Shown piece after piece: positions 8,876-18,247 of a stretch of DNA of 64,000 nucleotides. Positions within the stretch are counted from its first letter, which is position 1; each line of letters starts with the position of its first letter. A model generated the notes under the pieces. It was not told the DNA's origin. It did no database searches and was given only the letters and a program-made list of their open reading frames with translations. The stretch comes from Brassicibacter mesophilus (GTDB taxonomy: Bacteria > Bacillota > Clostridia > Tissierellales > Proteiniboraceae), in NCBI RefSeq assembly GCF_050433385.1, contig NZ_JBNPXI010000012.1:61857-125856 (forward strand). The letters run 5' to 3'. Both the position numbers and the translations under genes were made by a program.

Positions 8876-9065
8876 AATTCATCTCTCCTTAATATTTTAT
8901 CCCGTATTACAAATATACGCTAATTTATACTATCAATTTAAATACAAGATTCTGGATTATCAACACCTAACAAAATATTTTTTAAGGTTAGTATAACATA
9001 ATATTGAATAGTCTTAATATTATTAAACCAATTAACATAATCTGATATCATTAATTTTAGTTATT

Positions 9066-9255
9066 CTAGGCTTTCATAATGGTAGCTTTATTAACCTTTA
9101 CTTTGTTTTTTCTAATTTCATAGTTATTTCTACTTGCTTTGAGTATTTCAATGACTTTAGAATTTATTTATTCAACTATAAATCGACTTTTGATTCATAG
9201 TAATAAATACTTCTAGAAAGTTGCAGGACTTTACATATTGCTAATACAAGGTATA
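9066..9255 (-). pseudogene. IS3-family transposase (OrfB) N-terminal relic
   Basis: Broken reverse-strand frames read AICKVLQLSRSIYYYESKV and, after a frameshift, EILKASRNNYEIRKNK to a stop at 9068-9066. This matches the start of IS3-group OrfB proteins (LSRSTYYY... RNNYGTRKIK). There are stops and frameshifts, and no catalytic DDE part. It differs from the intact IS at 26.3 kb. Confidence 0.6.
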
Positions 9256-9270
9256 AGGATCATGAAATAA

Positions 9271-10326
9271 TTATTCTATACTTATTACATAGTTAAGGTT
9301 GTCAATTCTATACTTAATTAATCTCTTTTCATATTTATTAAACTCTTTTTCTAATTTTTCTATATCAGAATAATATTCGTCCTCTATCTCTCTATTTTGT
9401 TCATCAGTAAATTCACCCATTAGCTTTTCTTTTTGACTATAATTTTCAAACATAAGGTCTCCAATAACAATTTTACCATTATCTTTTAATACTCGTATCA
9501 TTTCTTTTATGGCAAGGCTTTTTTCTGCGTCATTCAAATGATGAAACGCATAGGTTGAAACTATAATATTAAATTCCTTATTGTCAAATGGTATTTTTAG
9601 AAATTCTCCTAATCTTACTTTCAAGTTAGGAAACTTTTGTTTTGCTACATTCAGCATTTCTCTTGATTGGTCTATACCAATAATATTGTATCCTTTACTT
9701 AAATACTTTCCTGAAAGATTTCCAGTTCCTACTCCTATATCAAGAACTTTAATGTTATTTGCATCTTTATTAATATTTTCTACTGATTTTTTATATACTG
9801 TTTCTAATATTTCTTCATAGTTCTTATATATCTTTAAACTTCCTATATCTTTTCTAATTGATGTATCATAAGTCTTAGCCCAATCATCAAAGTTCCATCT
9901 ATCTTTCCAATTATCTTTTATTTCCCTTACTTTATTAATTTTTTGTGAGGATTCTATTATTTTATTTATATAGCTTAAATCGTTGCATTCATACATTGCA
10001 TCCATTATTTCTTCAATTGAATTTTTGAGTAATCTTAACCTGTGAATCTCATCATTAAGTACTTCCCATTGGTTATAAAAATGGTCTAATATATTGTTCT
10101 TATGATTCTTTTCTATAATTTGCTTTATATCTTCTATTGAAAAATCTAATACCCTATACATAAGTATTGTTTGTATTATCGCTATATCCTCCTTGCTATA
10201 GTATCTATAGTTATTTGTTTTATCTCTTGAAGGCGTTATCAATCCCTTCTTTTCAAAAAATCTTAATTTGTTTGTAGTTATATTAAAGATTTGTGCTATT
10301 TCATTAATTGAGTATTTTTCAGACAT
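9271..10326 (-). CDS. MerR-type regulator fused to a SAM methyltransferase
   Basis: Start set at ATG 10326 behind AGGAGGAAT, giving 351 residues. Residues 1-70 are a MerR winged helix (YSINEIAQIFNITTNKLRFF, YRYYSKEDIAII), followed by a dimerising coiled helix (about 75-135). The rest is a class I methyltransferase with VLDIGVGTGNL near 194, IIGIDQSREML and IIVSTYAFHHL. The effector-binding domain of a usual MerR regulator is thus replaced by an enzyme. Similar fusions exist in clostridia and bacilli; the substrate is unknown. It could be a regulator that senses SAM or a drug, or that modifies its own inducer. Confidence 0.85.
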   Translation of the reverse strand: MSEKYSINEIAQIFNITTNKLRFFEKKGLITPSRDKTNNYRYYSKEDIAIIQTILMYRVLDFSIEDIKQIIEKNHKNNILDHFYNQWEVLNDEIHRLRLLKNSIEEIMDAMYECNDLSYINKIIESSQKINKVREIKDNWKDRWNFDDWAKTYDTSIRKDIGSLKIYKNYEEILETVYKKSVENINKDANNIKVLDIGVGTGNLSGKYLSKGYNIIGIDQSREMLNVAKQKFPNLKVRLGEFLKIPFDNKEFNIIVSTYAFHHLNDAEKSLAIKEMIRVLKDNGKIVIGDLMFENYSQKEKLMGEFTDEQNREIEDEYYSDIEKLEKEFNKYEKRLIKYRIDNLNYVISIE

Positions 10327-10560
10327 ATATTCATTCCTCCTAAAAGTATTTAAAATTATTCTATATATTAAGGATAAACCTTCATCTAAGGCTAAGGTCA
10401 ACATGTTTTTATAATAAAGATTTATAAAAGTGCCATTTATGAGGAGATATTAAAAGATGACTGTTGTACATTTGACTTAATATGCTTTTTAAAAGGCTTT
10501 ATTTTTTGAATTCTTTTTTCTCAATAAAAGACTTTTGTCCAACTTGTAAAATAGAAATTT

Positions 10561-10780
10561 GTATAAAAGTTTTATGTTGCCAAACGAAAGCAATAATAAA
10601 TATGTTATCATCTAGCAATTAGCACGTGTTTAAAATTAATAACCAATTTAACCCACATTATCCCATTTTGTGATACAATATATAATTATTGCGACTACAG
10701 GAAGAAATTCGCCACACTAATTTCGTATTTTATTCCAGAAAAATAGAGTTACTGACACTATTAATGTCAGAGATTTAAAA
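10561..10780 (+). repeat. Promoter-hairpin leader repeat, copy A
   Basis: About 220 bases nearly identical to 59180-59400. It has an AT-rich upstream block, a TGTGATACAAT -10 element (TACAAT 10674-10679), GGAAGAAATTC, a first hairpin near CGCCACACTAATTTCGT and a second, CTGACA/TGTCAG (10752-10770). In copy D that second stem is CCGACA/TGTCGG, so both sides changed together. It precedes a short broken reading frame. Confidence 0.7.
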
Positions 10781-10815
10781 ATTAGTCAAAATTGATTTTT
10801 CGAGGTGAGATAATT

Positions 10816-11086
10816 ATGAAAGTGGACTTGGTTTGTATAGATATGTGCCAAACAAGTTAGCTTAAAGGGGATCGATCAATTTCACGGTATAGGTTGTAAA
10901 TAATCTGAATTCAATAACCTTACATCTTTATTTACGCCATGTTTTAAGGAAATAACAATTGAGACTGGTCTTGAATTTAACCCTGAAATTGCAGTTAATA
11001 TTTTTCTATCTGAACACGGTAACTCACCCTTATATGATGATTTACTAGAATTCTTACAGAGGCTTATCGACACCAGTAAGAAATAA
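10816..11086 (+). pseudogene. Broken small gene behind leader copy A
   Basis: A start at 10816 behind GAGGTGAGATAATT reads only MKVDLVCIDMCQTS before a stop. Further on, an open stretch from 10907 reads EFNNLTSLFTPCFKEITIET and on to LLEFLQRLIDTSKK, stopping at 11084-11086 with no start of its own. I read this as one decayed gene; identity unknown. An opposite-strand frame at 10882-11136 has no support. Confidence 0.4.
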
Positions 11087-11242
11087 TCTTGAGAAAGTCT
11101 GACATTGCTAAGCCTCGGAACGTTATAAAACATCAACTCACTCGTTTCATGGCATTCTTTTGAAGCTATGATTATTTAGACTTAGTTTCATACAGTAAGA
11201 ACATATACTCACTATTTAAAACACAGTAAAGGAGAAATTTCT

Positions 11243-11824
11243 ATGAGCAAATTCATTAATTTAGAAACTGAACGATTAATATTAAGAGACCATACTATTG
11301 AAGATTTTAACTCACATCACTCATTATTGTCAGATGAGAATATAATGTATTATCTTCAAGATATTAAAACTACCACATTAGAAGAGTCAAAATTAAATCT
11401 ACTTAATGCGATAGAAGATATTTGTTCAAATAATAGAACAAAGTATTTTTTTAGAATTGAAAATAAAGTTACCAATGAACATATAGGTGAGATTGGATAT
11501 ACAGTTACAGACTTTACACCAGTAGGAAAGCTTGTTCATCTTGGATACTTTACATATCAAAGACATTGGAACAAGGGTTATGTTACAGAAGCTGTAAAAG
11601 AAGTGATTCGATTTGCTTTTGAAGATAATGATGTATTCCGAATATCAACTGGATGTATTAAAGATAACCTAGGATCTGAGAGAGTAATGCAAAAATGTGG
11701 AATGACTAAAGAAGCAGAGTTCAAAATGAATGAATGGCATGACGGAAAAATGAAAGACAGAGTATTATATAGGTTACTAAAGAATGAATGGGTGTTTAGC
11801 GATTTTAAAAAACAAATCAAATAA
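11243..11824 (+). CDS. GNAT-family N-acetyltransferase (RimJ/RimL-like)
   Basis: 193 residues, opening INLETERLILRDHTIEDFNS as in the RimJ/RimL-type acetyltransferases that act on ribosomal proteins or small amines using acetyl-CoA. Motif A region is LGYFTYQRHWNKGYVTEAVK near 95, followed by GCIKDNLGSERVMQKCGM, the usual end of the acetyl-CoA fold. Start ATG follows TAAAGGAGAAATTTCT. A single-anchor protein gene follows after about 60 bases on the same strand and may be co-transcribed. The substrate cannot be inferred. Confidence 0.88.
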   Translation: MSKFINLETERLILRDHTIEDFNSHHSLLSDENIMYYLQDIKTTTLEESKLNLLNAIEDICSNNRTKYFFRIENKVTNEHIGEIGYTVTDFTPVGKLVHLGYFTYQRHWNKGYVTEAVKEVIRFAFEDNDVFRISTGCIKDNLGSERVMQKCGMTKEAEFKMNEWHDGKMKDRVLYRLLKNEWVFSDFKKQIK

Positions 11825-11884
11825 TTGAGTACATCAATTTTTTAATATTGTTTGGAGTAACTTTATATTTTGCGAGGATAGGAT

Positions 11885-12415
11885 ATGAAAAAAGTTTATA
11901 TTATTTATGCTGTATTTTTATTGCTACTTGCAATTTTCGTTTGCTTTAAATTCTCTATCATTGGAGTAACCGCAGACGGTCTTGAACATAATGTTCGTGA
12001 ATCTCAAAAAATAGATGATAGTTGGCATGTATCCAAATCTGTGACTGATAATGTTGGTGCATTGCTGTTTTATGACAAACATCTAAATAATTTCACTTAC
12101 TCTATTTATTTGAACAGAAAAGGATTCTCATTTGGATATTTCTTCTGTTCAGGCGGGAGTACCAGCAGCATTTCTGATGGTGTTAGAGCCTTTGATTATG
12201 ACAACTCAATAGCTTTCATTTCTATGAATAATGTAAATGTGAGTCGAATCGAATGTGGGTCAAAAAACAGACTTACTCAGCGAACCGTCTATACGATAGA
12301 ACCGGGTAAACCATTTGCTATCGTAATCCCCATTATTGATGAAAACGTGACGGTAAAAATCTATAATCAAAATGGAAATGAGATTCCGATAACAGAAATC
12401 TCAAATATTAACTGA
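11885..12415 (+). CDS. Hypothetical membrane-anchored protein
   Basis: 176 residues with one N-terminal hydrophobic helix (about 3-24, IYAVFLLLLAIFVCF) and an extracellular remainder rich in beta-strand-like sequence (FSFGYFFCSGGSTSS, SIAFISMNNVNVSRIECG). Two cysteines in the outer part could form a disulfide. No family recognised. Start ATG follows GCGAGGATAGGAT. Confidence 0.65.
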   Translation: MKKVYIIYAVFLLLLAIFVCFKFSIIGVTADGLEHNVRESQKIDDSWHVSKSVTDNVGALLFYDKHLNNFTYSIYLNRKGFSFGYFFCSGGSTSSISDGVRAFDYDNSIAFISMNNVNVSRIECGSKNRLTQRTVYTIEPGKPFAIVIPIIDENVTVKIYNQNGNEIPITEISNIN

Positions 12416-12523
12416 CATATATTACTATAGATATAGCAATAATTATATAATGATAATTTGAATTATAATTTCACAAAGAAGATACAATGAATAACATTTT
12501 GTGGTGCAATTTCATGACAAATT

Positions 12524-12548
12524 CGGGTGCTAAGATGATTAGCACCCG
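12524..12548. terminator. Hairpin overlapping the SGNH gene stop
   Basis: CGGGTGCTAA (12524-12533) pairs exactly with TTAGCACCCG (12539-12548). It lies between two convergent genes and includes the stop codon of the leftward hydrolase gene. The T-run is poor, so a terminator is likely but not certain. Confidence 0.5.
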
Positions 12549-13306
12549 TTAGTGACTATGTGGACGTTCTTATTTTGGGTTGACTCTTTTGCGACTTTCT
12601 GTATTTTTTCACTTATTAAGTTTGAATATATCATGGCTCCTTCGCTATTAATATGAATACCGTCGATTGTCAAGTATAGAAGCCTTTTATCGCTTAGCCG
12701 TTTTGCCCCTTTAACGGTCGAAGTTTTCGGTGCATCAAAGATGAAAACATCATGATAGTGCCCAAGGAAGAAATTTGATATGTCCCTGTCTTCTAGGTGT
12801 CGTTCAAAATCCTGAGATATATCTGCCAACTCACATTGGTGTTCCTTAGCTACACGTTGAACGGCAGCATTGTATAAGTTCCTTTTCTGGTTGATCTCTG
12901 TCTGTAAGTTTTCGCCTAAACAGCTGAGCGTAGTAATAATAATCTTAGCATTTGTCAATTGTTTTACCTTTGAAACTATATCATTATAAAGCTGTTCAAA
13001 ACTCGATACTTCAGATAAAGGTAAGCTTCCTCTTTTTTCTAGCCAAGCAGCTGTAAACTGGTAACATCTATTCATTGTCTTCATTGTGGGAATGAGTAGA
13101 TCATTGTGTCCTGCTTCAATGACAATGATGTCATACGAGGCCTTATCTAGTGCATCAATTAGTCTTTTACCTATGCCATAGAGCGTGTCTCCACCAAGGC
13201 CCATGTTGACAAAGGTCATGGCAGGCATTTTACTTTTTAGCATGTCTACATAATTAATGCCAAGCTTTCCCTCGGTAATACTATCGCCGATAATTAATAC
13301 TTTCAT
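12539..13306 (-). CDS. SGNH/GDSL-type esterase or lipase
   Basis: 255 residues from ATG 13306 (AAAGGTGGA in front; an upstream GTG at 13321 would overlap that site). The four SGNH blocks are present: nucleophile Ser9 in VLIIGDSITEG, Gly in MGLGGDTL, Asn in EAGHNDLL and the Asp-His pair in TIDGIHINSEG. The fold hydrolyses esters or acetyl groups, but natural substrates vary. No signal peptide, so it is cytosolic. A TetR gene lies 30 bases upstream on the same strand and probably controls it. Confidence 0.85.
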   Translation of the reverse strand: MKVLIIGDSITEGKLGINYVDMLKSKMPAMTFVNMGLGGDTLYGIGKRLIDALDKASYDIIVIEAGHNDLLIPTMKTMNRCYQFTAAWLEKRGSLPLSEVSSFEQLYNDIVSKVKQLTNAKIIITTLSCLGENLQTEINQKRNLYNAAVQRVAKEHQCELADISQDFERHLEDRDISNFFLGHYHDVFIFDAPKTSTVKGAKRLSDKRLLYLTIDGIHINSEGAMIYSNLISEKIQKVAKESTQNKNVHIVTNGC

Positions 13307-13338
13307 TATTAAACATTCCACCTTTCACTGAGAAAAAA

Positions 13339-13926
13339 TTATAGACTGCTTGTCACCTGATCAAGTAACCTGTCAACAATCAGTTGATAGTGGGCACCGA
13401 TTTCCTTTTGATGAAACCACAACATTGAAATGGCGCGAACGGATTCCATTATGATGTAGATATCTTCGTCTTGTACTAATTGGTTCTTAAGCCAATAGTC
13501 GCACAGCGATTGAATAAATGCTGCTGAATCATTTACATTGACATTCTCATGGTGTTGTTGAAGAATAGCCATTAGATAAGCTACATCCTGGACGCGAGCT
13601 CGTTGAAGCAATGGATTTTCATAAAGTTCTTTTTGGATCTGATACCAATATTCTCTCAGAGCGCATTTAGGGTGATCTCGATAAGCAATAACAGCTTGAT
13701 TAATATTTTCTCTTCCAGTCGCTAGTTCATACTTAAGGAGTTCACTGAACATGTCTTCTTTGGAGGGAAATAATTTATAGAACATTCCCGTCGAAATATT
13801 GACTTCGCTGGCAATCTTTCGTATCTCAACACCTGGCAATCCATCCGATAAATAATAGTATTTAGCTATTTTCATGATTTGGTATTTAAGTTCTGTCTTT
13901 GTTTCGCTGGAAAATTTCTTTGGCAT
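13339..13926 (-). CDS. TetR/AcrR-family transcriptional regulator
   Basis: 195 residues from ATG 13926 behind GTATGGAGGTTATT. The HTH spans about residues 10-55 (VEIRKIASEVNISTGMFYKL, FPSKEDMFSELL). The ligand-binding half is helical and not assignable. It stands directly ahead of the SGNH hydrolase gene in the same direction, so self-regulation of a two-gene operon is the simple reading. No clear palindrome is visible in the upstream 80 bases. Confidence 0.85.
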   Translation of the reverse strand: MPKKFSSETKTELKYQIMKIAKYYYLSDGLPGVEIRKIASEVNISTGMFYKLFPSKEDMFSELLKYELATGRENINQAVIAYRDHPKCALREYWYQIQKELYENPLLQRARVQDVAYLMAILQQHHENVNVNDSAAFIQSLCDYWLKNQLVQDEDIYIIMESVRAISMLWFHQKEIGAHYQLIVDRLLDQVTSSL

Positions 13927-14697
13927 AATAACCTCCATACATTTTATGAACATCATACTATTTTGTTCACAAATTGTCAATAAGGAAACTGATATTGAAA
14001 ATATATAAAGGAATATTATACTTTTTTTGACGATGGAATTGAAGTTATTAAAAAATTACATCTTATTAACGTGTTTTTGCATACGAGGCACATTGCAAAT
14101 CTCACTTTCAAATCACTTTTAAGCTCTTATCGGTGTAATTTTGCTCATTTTTAGTGATGCTTAAGACTTGCCAACATAACTAAAAAAACAATAAAATCAA
14201 GGCTTTGAGTATTGTAAGTTTACCACCGTTTCCACACGTGTTCTGATAGAGTGATGATACTAAAACGCATTAATATCGGTTTTGTGTAAAGATGTACCCC
14301 TATAATCAAGAGTGATATTTTGCTTAATAAAATTATACTTTTATGCAACAATAGAGGATTTATATTTTAAAATAACAATACTTTGCTAGAACAGAGCCAT
14401 TATAAATATATTTTTTACTGTTTGAAATACTGTATATATTATCAAAGTTCTAATTTACACATAAAAATATTCTGAATATATATCATTATTTTCCTATCTT
14501 AAAATCCATCTTATCAATATTTTTTTGTATTTCTACTGAAACCGGAGGATGCTCTGCTACATATTCCATGACAACATAGACTCTTGTAGAATCCAGTCCG
14601 TTGACATAAGTCTATTATGATAAGATTTGATGTGCTGTATATAAGGAACAACTTTTGAATTTTAAATTGTTTTACATTATATTAACTAAGTATCGTA
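13927..14697. other. Spacer with decayed coding traces
   Basis: No intact gene. On the reverse strand, about 14486-14610 reads YVNGLDSTRVYVVMEYVAEH, then PPVSVEIQKNIDKMDFKIGK and a stop, without a start. Nearer 14200-14290 another trace reads TRVETVVNLQYSKP with stops before and after. I cannot assign either with confidence. Confidence 0.4.
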
Positions 14698-15711
14698 TTA
14701 GAATTTAGTTAAGACTTGCTCTATAGTTTCAACTTCCTTTTTAATCCAATTTTTTGCAGTTTTGCTATCCACAGGAGCTAAATAGCATCCTGACATAGCA
14801 CATACTCTGTTTAATAAGATGTAAAGATTAATTGCACGTTCTTCTAAATGCATATTATATTTAGTAATAAATGCATCTCTTTCTTCTTGAGTAATTTTAG
14901 TAAAAGGAGGATAAAGCAAATGAGCAATATCAATCATAGGATCCCACCACATAAAATCACCAAGTGCTGAAAGGCCTCCAACTGAATAATTATTGCACTC
15001 GTTTAGAACATAAATACTCCAAGGAAAAGGGCTAAAATGGACTAATGAACTAGACCTTTGTTTCATATAAGGCAGATTTTCATCCCAAATAGAACAAATC
15101 TTTTCATAAAGTTCTTTACTTATTATGTTATTATCAAGAAGATATTTATTACTACCATTATAAATTTCAGCACTTCTATAAAACTCAGCTGGATGAATCG
15201 GGTATTTCTTTTTACTAGGGTCCCCATCCCAAATACCAGCCCAATCATTCTGAATACTATGGATAAGTCTATATGCTTTTCCTAATGCACTATATATTCT
15301 TTTTCTCTCAGATTCAGTAGCCTGTTTATATTCATTACAAAGACAATTTCCTTTTTGACTTTCCGACAGGATAAATCTAAACCCATAGTCATTTTTATTG
15401 GCTGAATAGGACAAAATTTTAGGTTGAGGTATTCCAGAAGCTCTAATTTCACTAGTTGCTTTTACTTGATTTAATACTGTTGAAGTATCTGTCCACTCAT
15501 CAACAATCCCTACCTTTAATAAAAGACGTCTTCCATCTGACATATGTATATATTGCGATTGCATTACCCAAGGATTAGGTTTGCTAAGGCGTACAACTTC
15601 ACTATCTATTCCTGCATCTAGTAAAATCCTATTAATAGTTTCTATTTTTATTTCCATTACATTTGGTCTTGTAAGTATACCTTCCTTAATATTATTTCGT
15701 TCAAACATCAT
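14698..15711 (-). CDS. Aminoglycoside-phosphotransferase-fold protein lacking the catalytic Asp
   Basis: 337 residues from ATG 15711 (AAGGAAGTGATA in front). The fold is APH/choline-kinase-like: a phosphate-binding Lys strand (GRRLLLKVG near 80), a long helical part and the catalytic loop region. Where active members read HGDxxxxN, this protein has LVHFSPFPWSIYV, so Asp and Asn are both replaced by Ser. The metal-binding Asp region reads GDFMWWDPMIDIAH and looks kept. It may be a pseudokinase or use another base. It is divergent from a WYL regulator with a palindrome between them. Confidence 0.75.
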   Translation of the reverse strand: MMFERNNIKEGILTRPNVMEIKIETINRILLDAGIDSEVVRLSKPNPWVMQSQYIHMSDGRRLLLKVGIVDEWTDTSTVLNQVKATSEIRASGIPQPKILSYSANKNDYGFRFILSESQKGNCLCNEYKQATESERKRIYSALGKAYRLIHSIQNDWAGIWDGDPSKKKYPIHPAEFYRSAEIYNGSNKYLLDNNIISKELYEKICSIWDENLPYMKQRSSSLVHFSPFPWSIYVLNECNNYSVGGLSALGDFMWWDPMIDIAHLLYPPFTKITQEERDAFITKYNMHLEERAINLYILLNRVCAMSGCYLAPVDSKTAKNWIKKEVETIEQVLTKF

Positions 15712-15769
15712 TATCACTTCCTTTTCCATTCTTTTGGTTTTTCCATCATCTTCAAATATTCTTACTGTT

Positions 15770-15865
15770 CTACCCAAAAACCCAAGATTGTAAGTTAGTA
15801 TTAGATTTGCCTGGCCAATCTTCGGTTAAGTAATCTAGCTCTGTCATTTTTAGTTCATGTTTCAT
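15770..15865 (-). CDS. Short ORF upstream of the APH-like gene
   Basis: 31 codons, starting at ATG 15865 behind a good GGAGGAATCGAGAGC site: MKHELKMTELDYLTEDWPGK and a further 11 residues, ending SWVFG and stop. The next frame continues without a break as LGRTVRIFEDDGKTKRMEKE into the APH-like gene. Either this is a leader peptide, or a one-base slip in a TTTTTGGG run split a longer N-terminus. Confidence 0.45.
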   Translation of the reverse strand: MKHELKMTELDYLTEDWPGKSNTNLQSWVFG

Positions 15866-15933
15866 GCTCTCGATTCCTCCATTCATAGTTGTATTAATTC
15901 GTACTTCACTCTCTAATAATAATTATATTGATG

Positions 15934-15959
15934 AATGTTGACACGTGTATGTCAACATT
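15934..15959. promoter_or_regulatory. Operator palindrome between APH-like and WYL genes
   Basis: AATGTTGACA (15934-15943) and TGTCAACATT (15950-15959) are exact inverted copies around CGTGTA. It lies in the divergent spacer, 40 bases before the WYL regulator start, and contains a TTGACA that could serve as a -35. A binding site for the WYL regulator is the obvious inference. Confidence 0.65.
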
Positions 15960-15998
15960 ATAGAATTAAATATAATATTTTTGATAGGAGAAATATAT

Positions 15999-16970
15999 AT
16001 GCGCATACATAGATTATTAGGTATTCTTTTATTACTAGAGTCAAGGGAATGTATCAAAGCAAAAGATTTAGCTGAAGCTTTTGAAGTATCTAAACGAACA
16101 GTGCATAGAGATATAGACATACTTTGTGAGTGTGGAGTTCCTATTACATCTATAGCTGGCCCTGTCGGTGGATACTCATTAATGAATGGCTATACTTTGA
16201 ATATTAAAACAATGAATGTTGATGAATTGATAACGTTATATCTAAGTGGCATGGGCTTGCATCCAACTAAGTATTCAAATGCAAACATCAATCTCAAAAA
16301 TGCAATTTTAAAATTAGAAAATACGGTTCCACAAAAATATTCCGAGGATATTCAAAAAGCAAAAGAACGCTTTCATTTTGACCCAGATTCTTGGTGGAAG
16401 AGTAATATAAACATACCTCATCTTGATACACTAAGAAAAGCATTAATGCAATCAAAAAAAATAGAATTGACTTACACAAATTCAAGTATGGGAACCCACC
16501 AAACGAAAACAAGGATAATTCGTCCCTATGGACTTGTTGTAAAAAATTCAGAATGGTATCTCGTTGCTTTCTGTGAGAGTAAAAATGCTCTAAGGGTTTT
16601 TAAGTGTAATAGAGTATCAGAAGCACTTAAACTTGATGATACATTTTCAATACCCTGTGATTTTCAGCTAGAATCTTTTTGGAAAAAATGGATAGTAAAT
16701 TTTAAACAACTTTTATCTGAAGTCCCTTTTTATCCTGTATCTTTAAGACTATTATCAATTACGAAAGAAGAATTAGTTAAAATGGATATTATTGAACAAT
16801 CACAACTTAATAAGGAGGATATCATCTTGGTAAATTTATATACATATGATAATGCATGTAAAAGAATTATTGAATACGGAAATACTATTGAAGTTTTATC
16901 ACCTGAACTACTTAGAAATTTTGTTATAAATAGTGCCAAAGATATAATAAATATATATCTAGGTAATTAA
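15999..16970 (+). CDS. HTH/WYL-domain transcriptional regulator (YafY-like)
   Basis: 323 residues from ATG 15999 behind GATAGGAGAAATATAT. The N-terminus is a DeoR-type HTH (RIHRLLGILLLLESRECIKA, DLAEAFEVSKRTVHRDIDIL). The middle carries a WYL domain (IRPYGLVVKNSEWYLVAFCE, then LRVFKCNRVSEALKL) that binds nucleotides or other ligands. It faces the APH-like gene across a 26-bp palindrome and probably controls both directions. WYL proteins often govern stress or defence genes, but nothing here shows which. Confidence 0.88.
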   Translation: MRIHRLLGILLLLESRECIKAKDLAEAFEVSKRTVHRDIDILCECGVPITSIAGPVGGYSLMNGYTLNIKTMNVDELITLYLSGMGLHPTKYSNANINLKNAILKLENTVPQKYSEDIQKAKERFHFDPDSWWKSNINIPHLDTLRKALMQSKKIELTYTNSSMGTHQTKTRIIRPYGLVVKNSEWYLVAFCESKNALRVFKCNRVSEALKLDDTFSIPCDFQLESFWKKWIVNFKQLLSEVPFYPVSLRLLSITKEELVKMDIIEQSQLNKEDIILVNLYTYDNACKRIIEYGNTIEVLSPELLRNFVINSAKDIINIYLGN

Positions 16971-17091
16971 TAAAATCGTTTAACTATTCCGCAAAGTTCT
17001 TTCTCATTATACGCATTTATATCTTTTATGTAATTGTGAGGTCCCCATAAATAAAAACTTCTCCAAACATCAGTTTACTTTTTTCCCTAAA

Positions 17092-17122
17092 AAAACCTAC
17101 AGCTACAAGAGCTATAGGTTTA
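17092..17122. terminator. Hairpin terminator after the WYL gene
   Basis: AAACCTACAGCT and AGCTATAGGTTT pair with one mismatch around ACAAG. The T-run is on the reverse strand, so it works best for leftward transcription; the forward strand has only a short T stretch. Confidence 0.55.
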
Positions 17123-17249
17123 ATTGCATGAATATACATCTAAGCAAGAATTTACTTTATTGCAAGGCTACATATTTCTTACCAGCAATAATATACACTC
17201 CACATGTGATGGTGCTAGTAAATCTTTTATGTATTTCTGTACTAATTAA

Positions 17250-17560
17250 TATTTTTCTCAAACTTCATTATTATTGTGCCAATACCAGCAGGATTTCTCC
17301 CACCATCTTTCACATTAGAAGAAAAAGTCTGTACAAATATAGTTTTTTCGTTATCTAAACAATCAATCGCAACTTTTAATAATTGATAACCATATACTTT
17401 TTCGCGACATTTTTTTAACCACTAATCAAGCTATTTCATTTTTAAAATCTTCACATCCTATCGTTTCCCCAAATAATGATTCAACATCTTCTATATCTAA
17501 TTTTAATCATGCATTGAAATGTTTTTCGGTAACAAGACTAATCATAAATGGCCTCCTTCT
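17250..17560 (-). pseudogene. Frameshifted relic of unknown gene
   Basis: Reverse-strand frames read MISLVTEKHFNA, LDIEDVESLFGETIGCEDFK and VYGYQLLKVAIDCLDNEKTI, then FVQTFSSNVKDGGRNPAGIG, each in a different frame. A GGAGG site precedes the first Met. The gene was plainly real once; I do not recognise the family. Confidence 0.45.
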
Positions 17561-17699
17561 TTTCTTTCTATATTTAATATTTTACAAGTGTGTATTTATC
17601 CTATTGTATCATCCTTTCTGACTATAACAAAATAACCTTACATTTACCAATATTCCTCAAATTTAACTCAATAACTCTTTCATTATTATGAGGAAAGCT

Positions 17700-18053
17700 T
17701 CTGGAACATTTTAATGAATAACTGATTTATCATATCCGTATATCATCAAGTCTTTTGACTTGTCCGTTTAAAAATGTTGTATAAGCACCACCCTTAAGGC
17801 TCTCTGATAATACTCTTATTGCAATTTTAATTCCCTTATCACTTTAAAAATCCACATCTATCCACCATCTGAATTTTGTTTTCGTTTATGTTTTCTATAA
17901 CAACGTCTTTAAATTACAATGGTATAATATTTGATGCTTCTATAATTGACTGATTTGATATATTCTTTAGGTCTAAATCTTTCTCATAAATTGTATTAAT
18001 AAATAAAATTGCTAATGTTACTGTAGTAAGTCTTAATAATTTAGTAAATTTCA
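17700..18053 (-). pseudogene. Decayed secreted-protein gene
   Basis: ATG at 18053 behind AAGGAGGGTAATAATCT opens a signal-peptide-like MKFTKLLRLTTVTLAILFIN. It stops after 46 codons (17913). Downstream traces in other frames (FKDVVIENINENKIQMVDRC, SLKGGAYTTFLNG) suggest a longer original protein. Function unknown. Confidence 0.5.
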
Positions 18054-18181
18054 TAGATTATTACCCTCCTTAAGTAATATCATTATATACTGTTTACTCT
18101 TTACAACAGCTATCTTAACACATAGGGTATTCCAATATTTATTAAGCAACATTCATACCAGTAAAAGATTTATTGACAAAA

Positions 18182-18234
18182 TTTAAAATTAATGTTAACA
18201 TTGTTACGGTAACAATGTTAACATTAATTTTAAA
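18182..18234. promoter_or_regulatory. 53-bp perfect palindromic operator over the hydrolase promoter
   Basis: Two exact 26-base arms (18182-18207 and 18209-18234) around a single G; the core reads GTTAACATTGTTAC then GTAACAATGTTAAC. A TTGACA lies at 18173-18178 and, after 17 bases, TAACAT at 18196-18201, so the arms cover the -10 and transcript start. It is 13 bases before the hydrolase start. A TetR gene downstream is the likely binder. Confidence 0.85.
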
Positions 18235-18247
18235 GGAGGTTCTTCTT

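Noticed and set aside
14170..14290. Trace TRVETVVNLQYSKP resembling the end of an RNA methyltransferase
   Set aside because: Only about a dozen residues match, with stops on both sides; not enough to name it.
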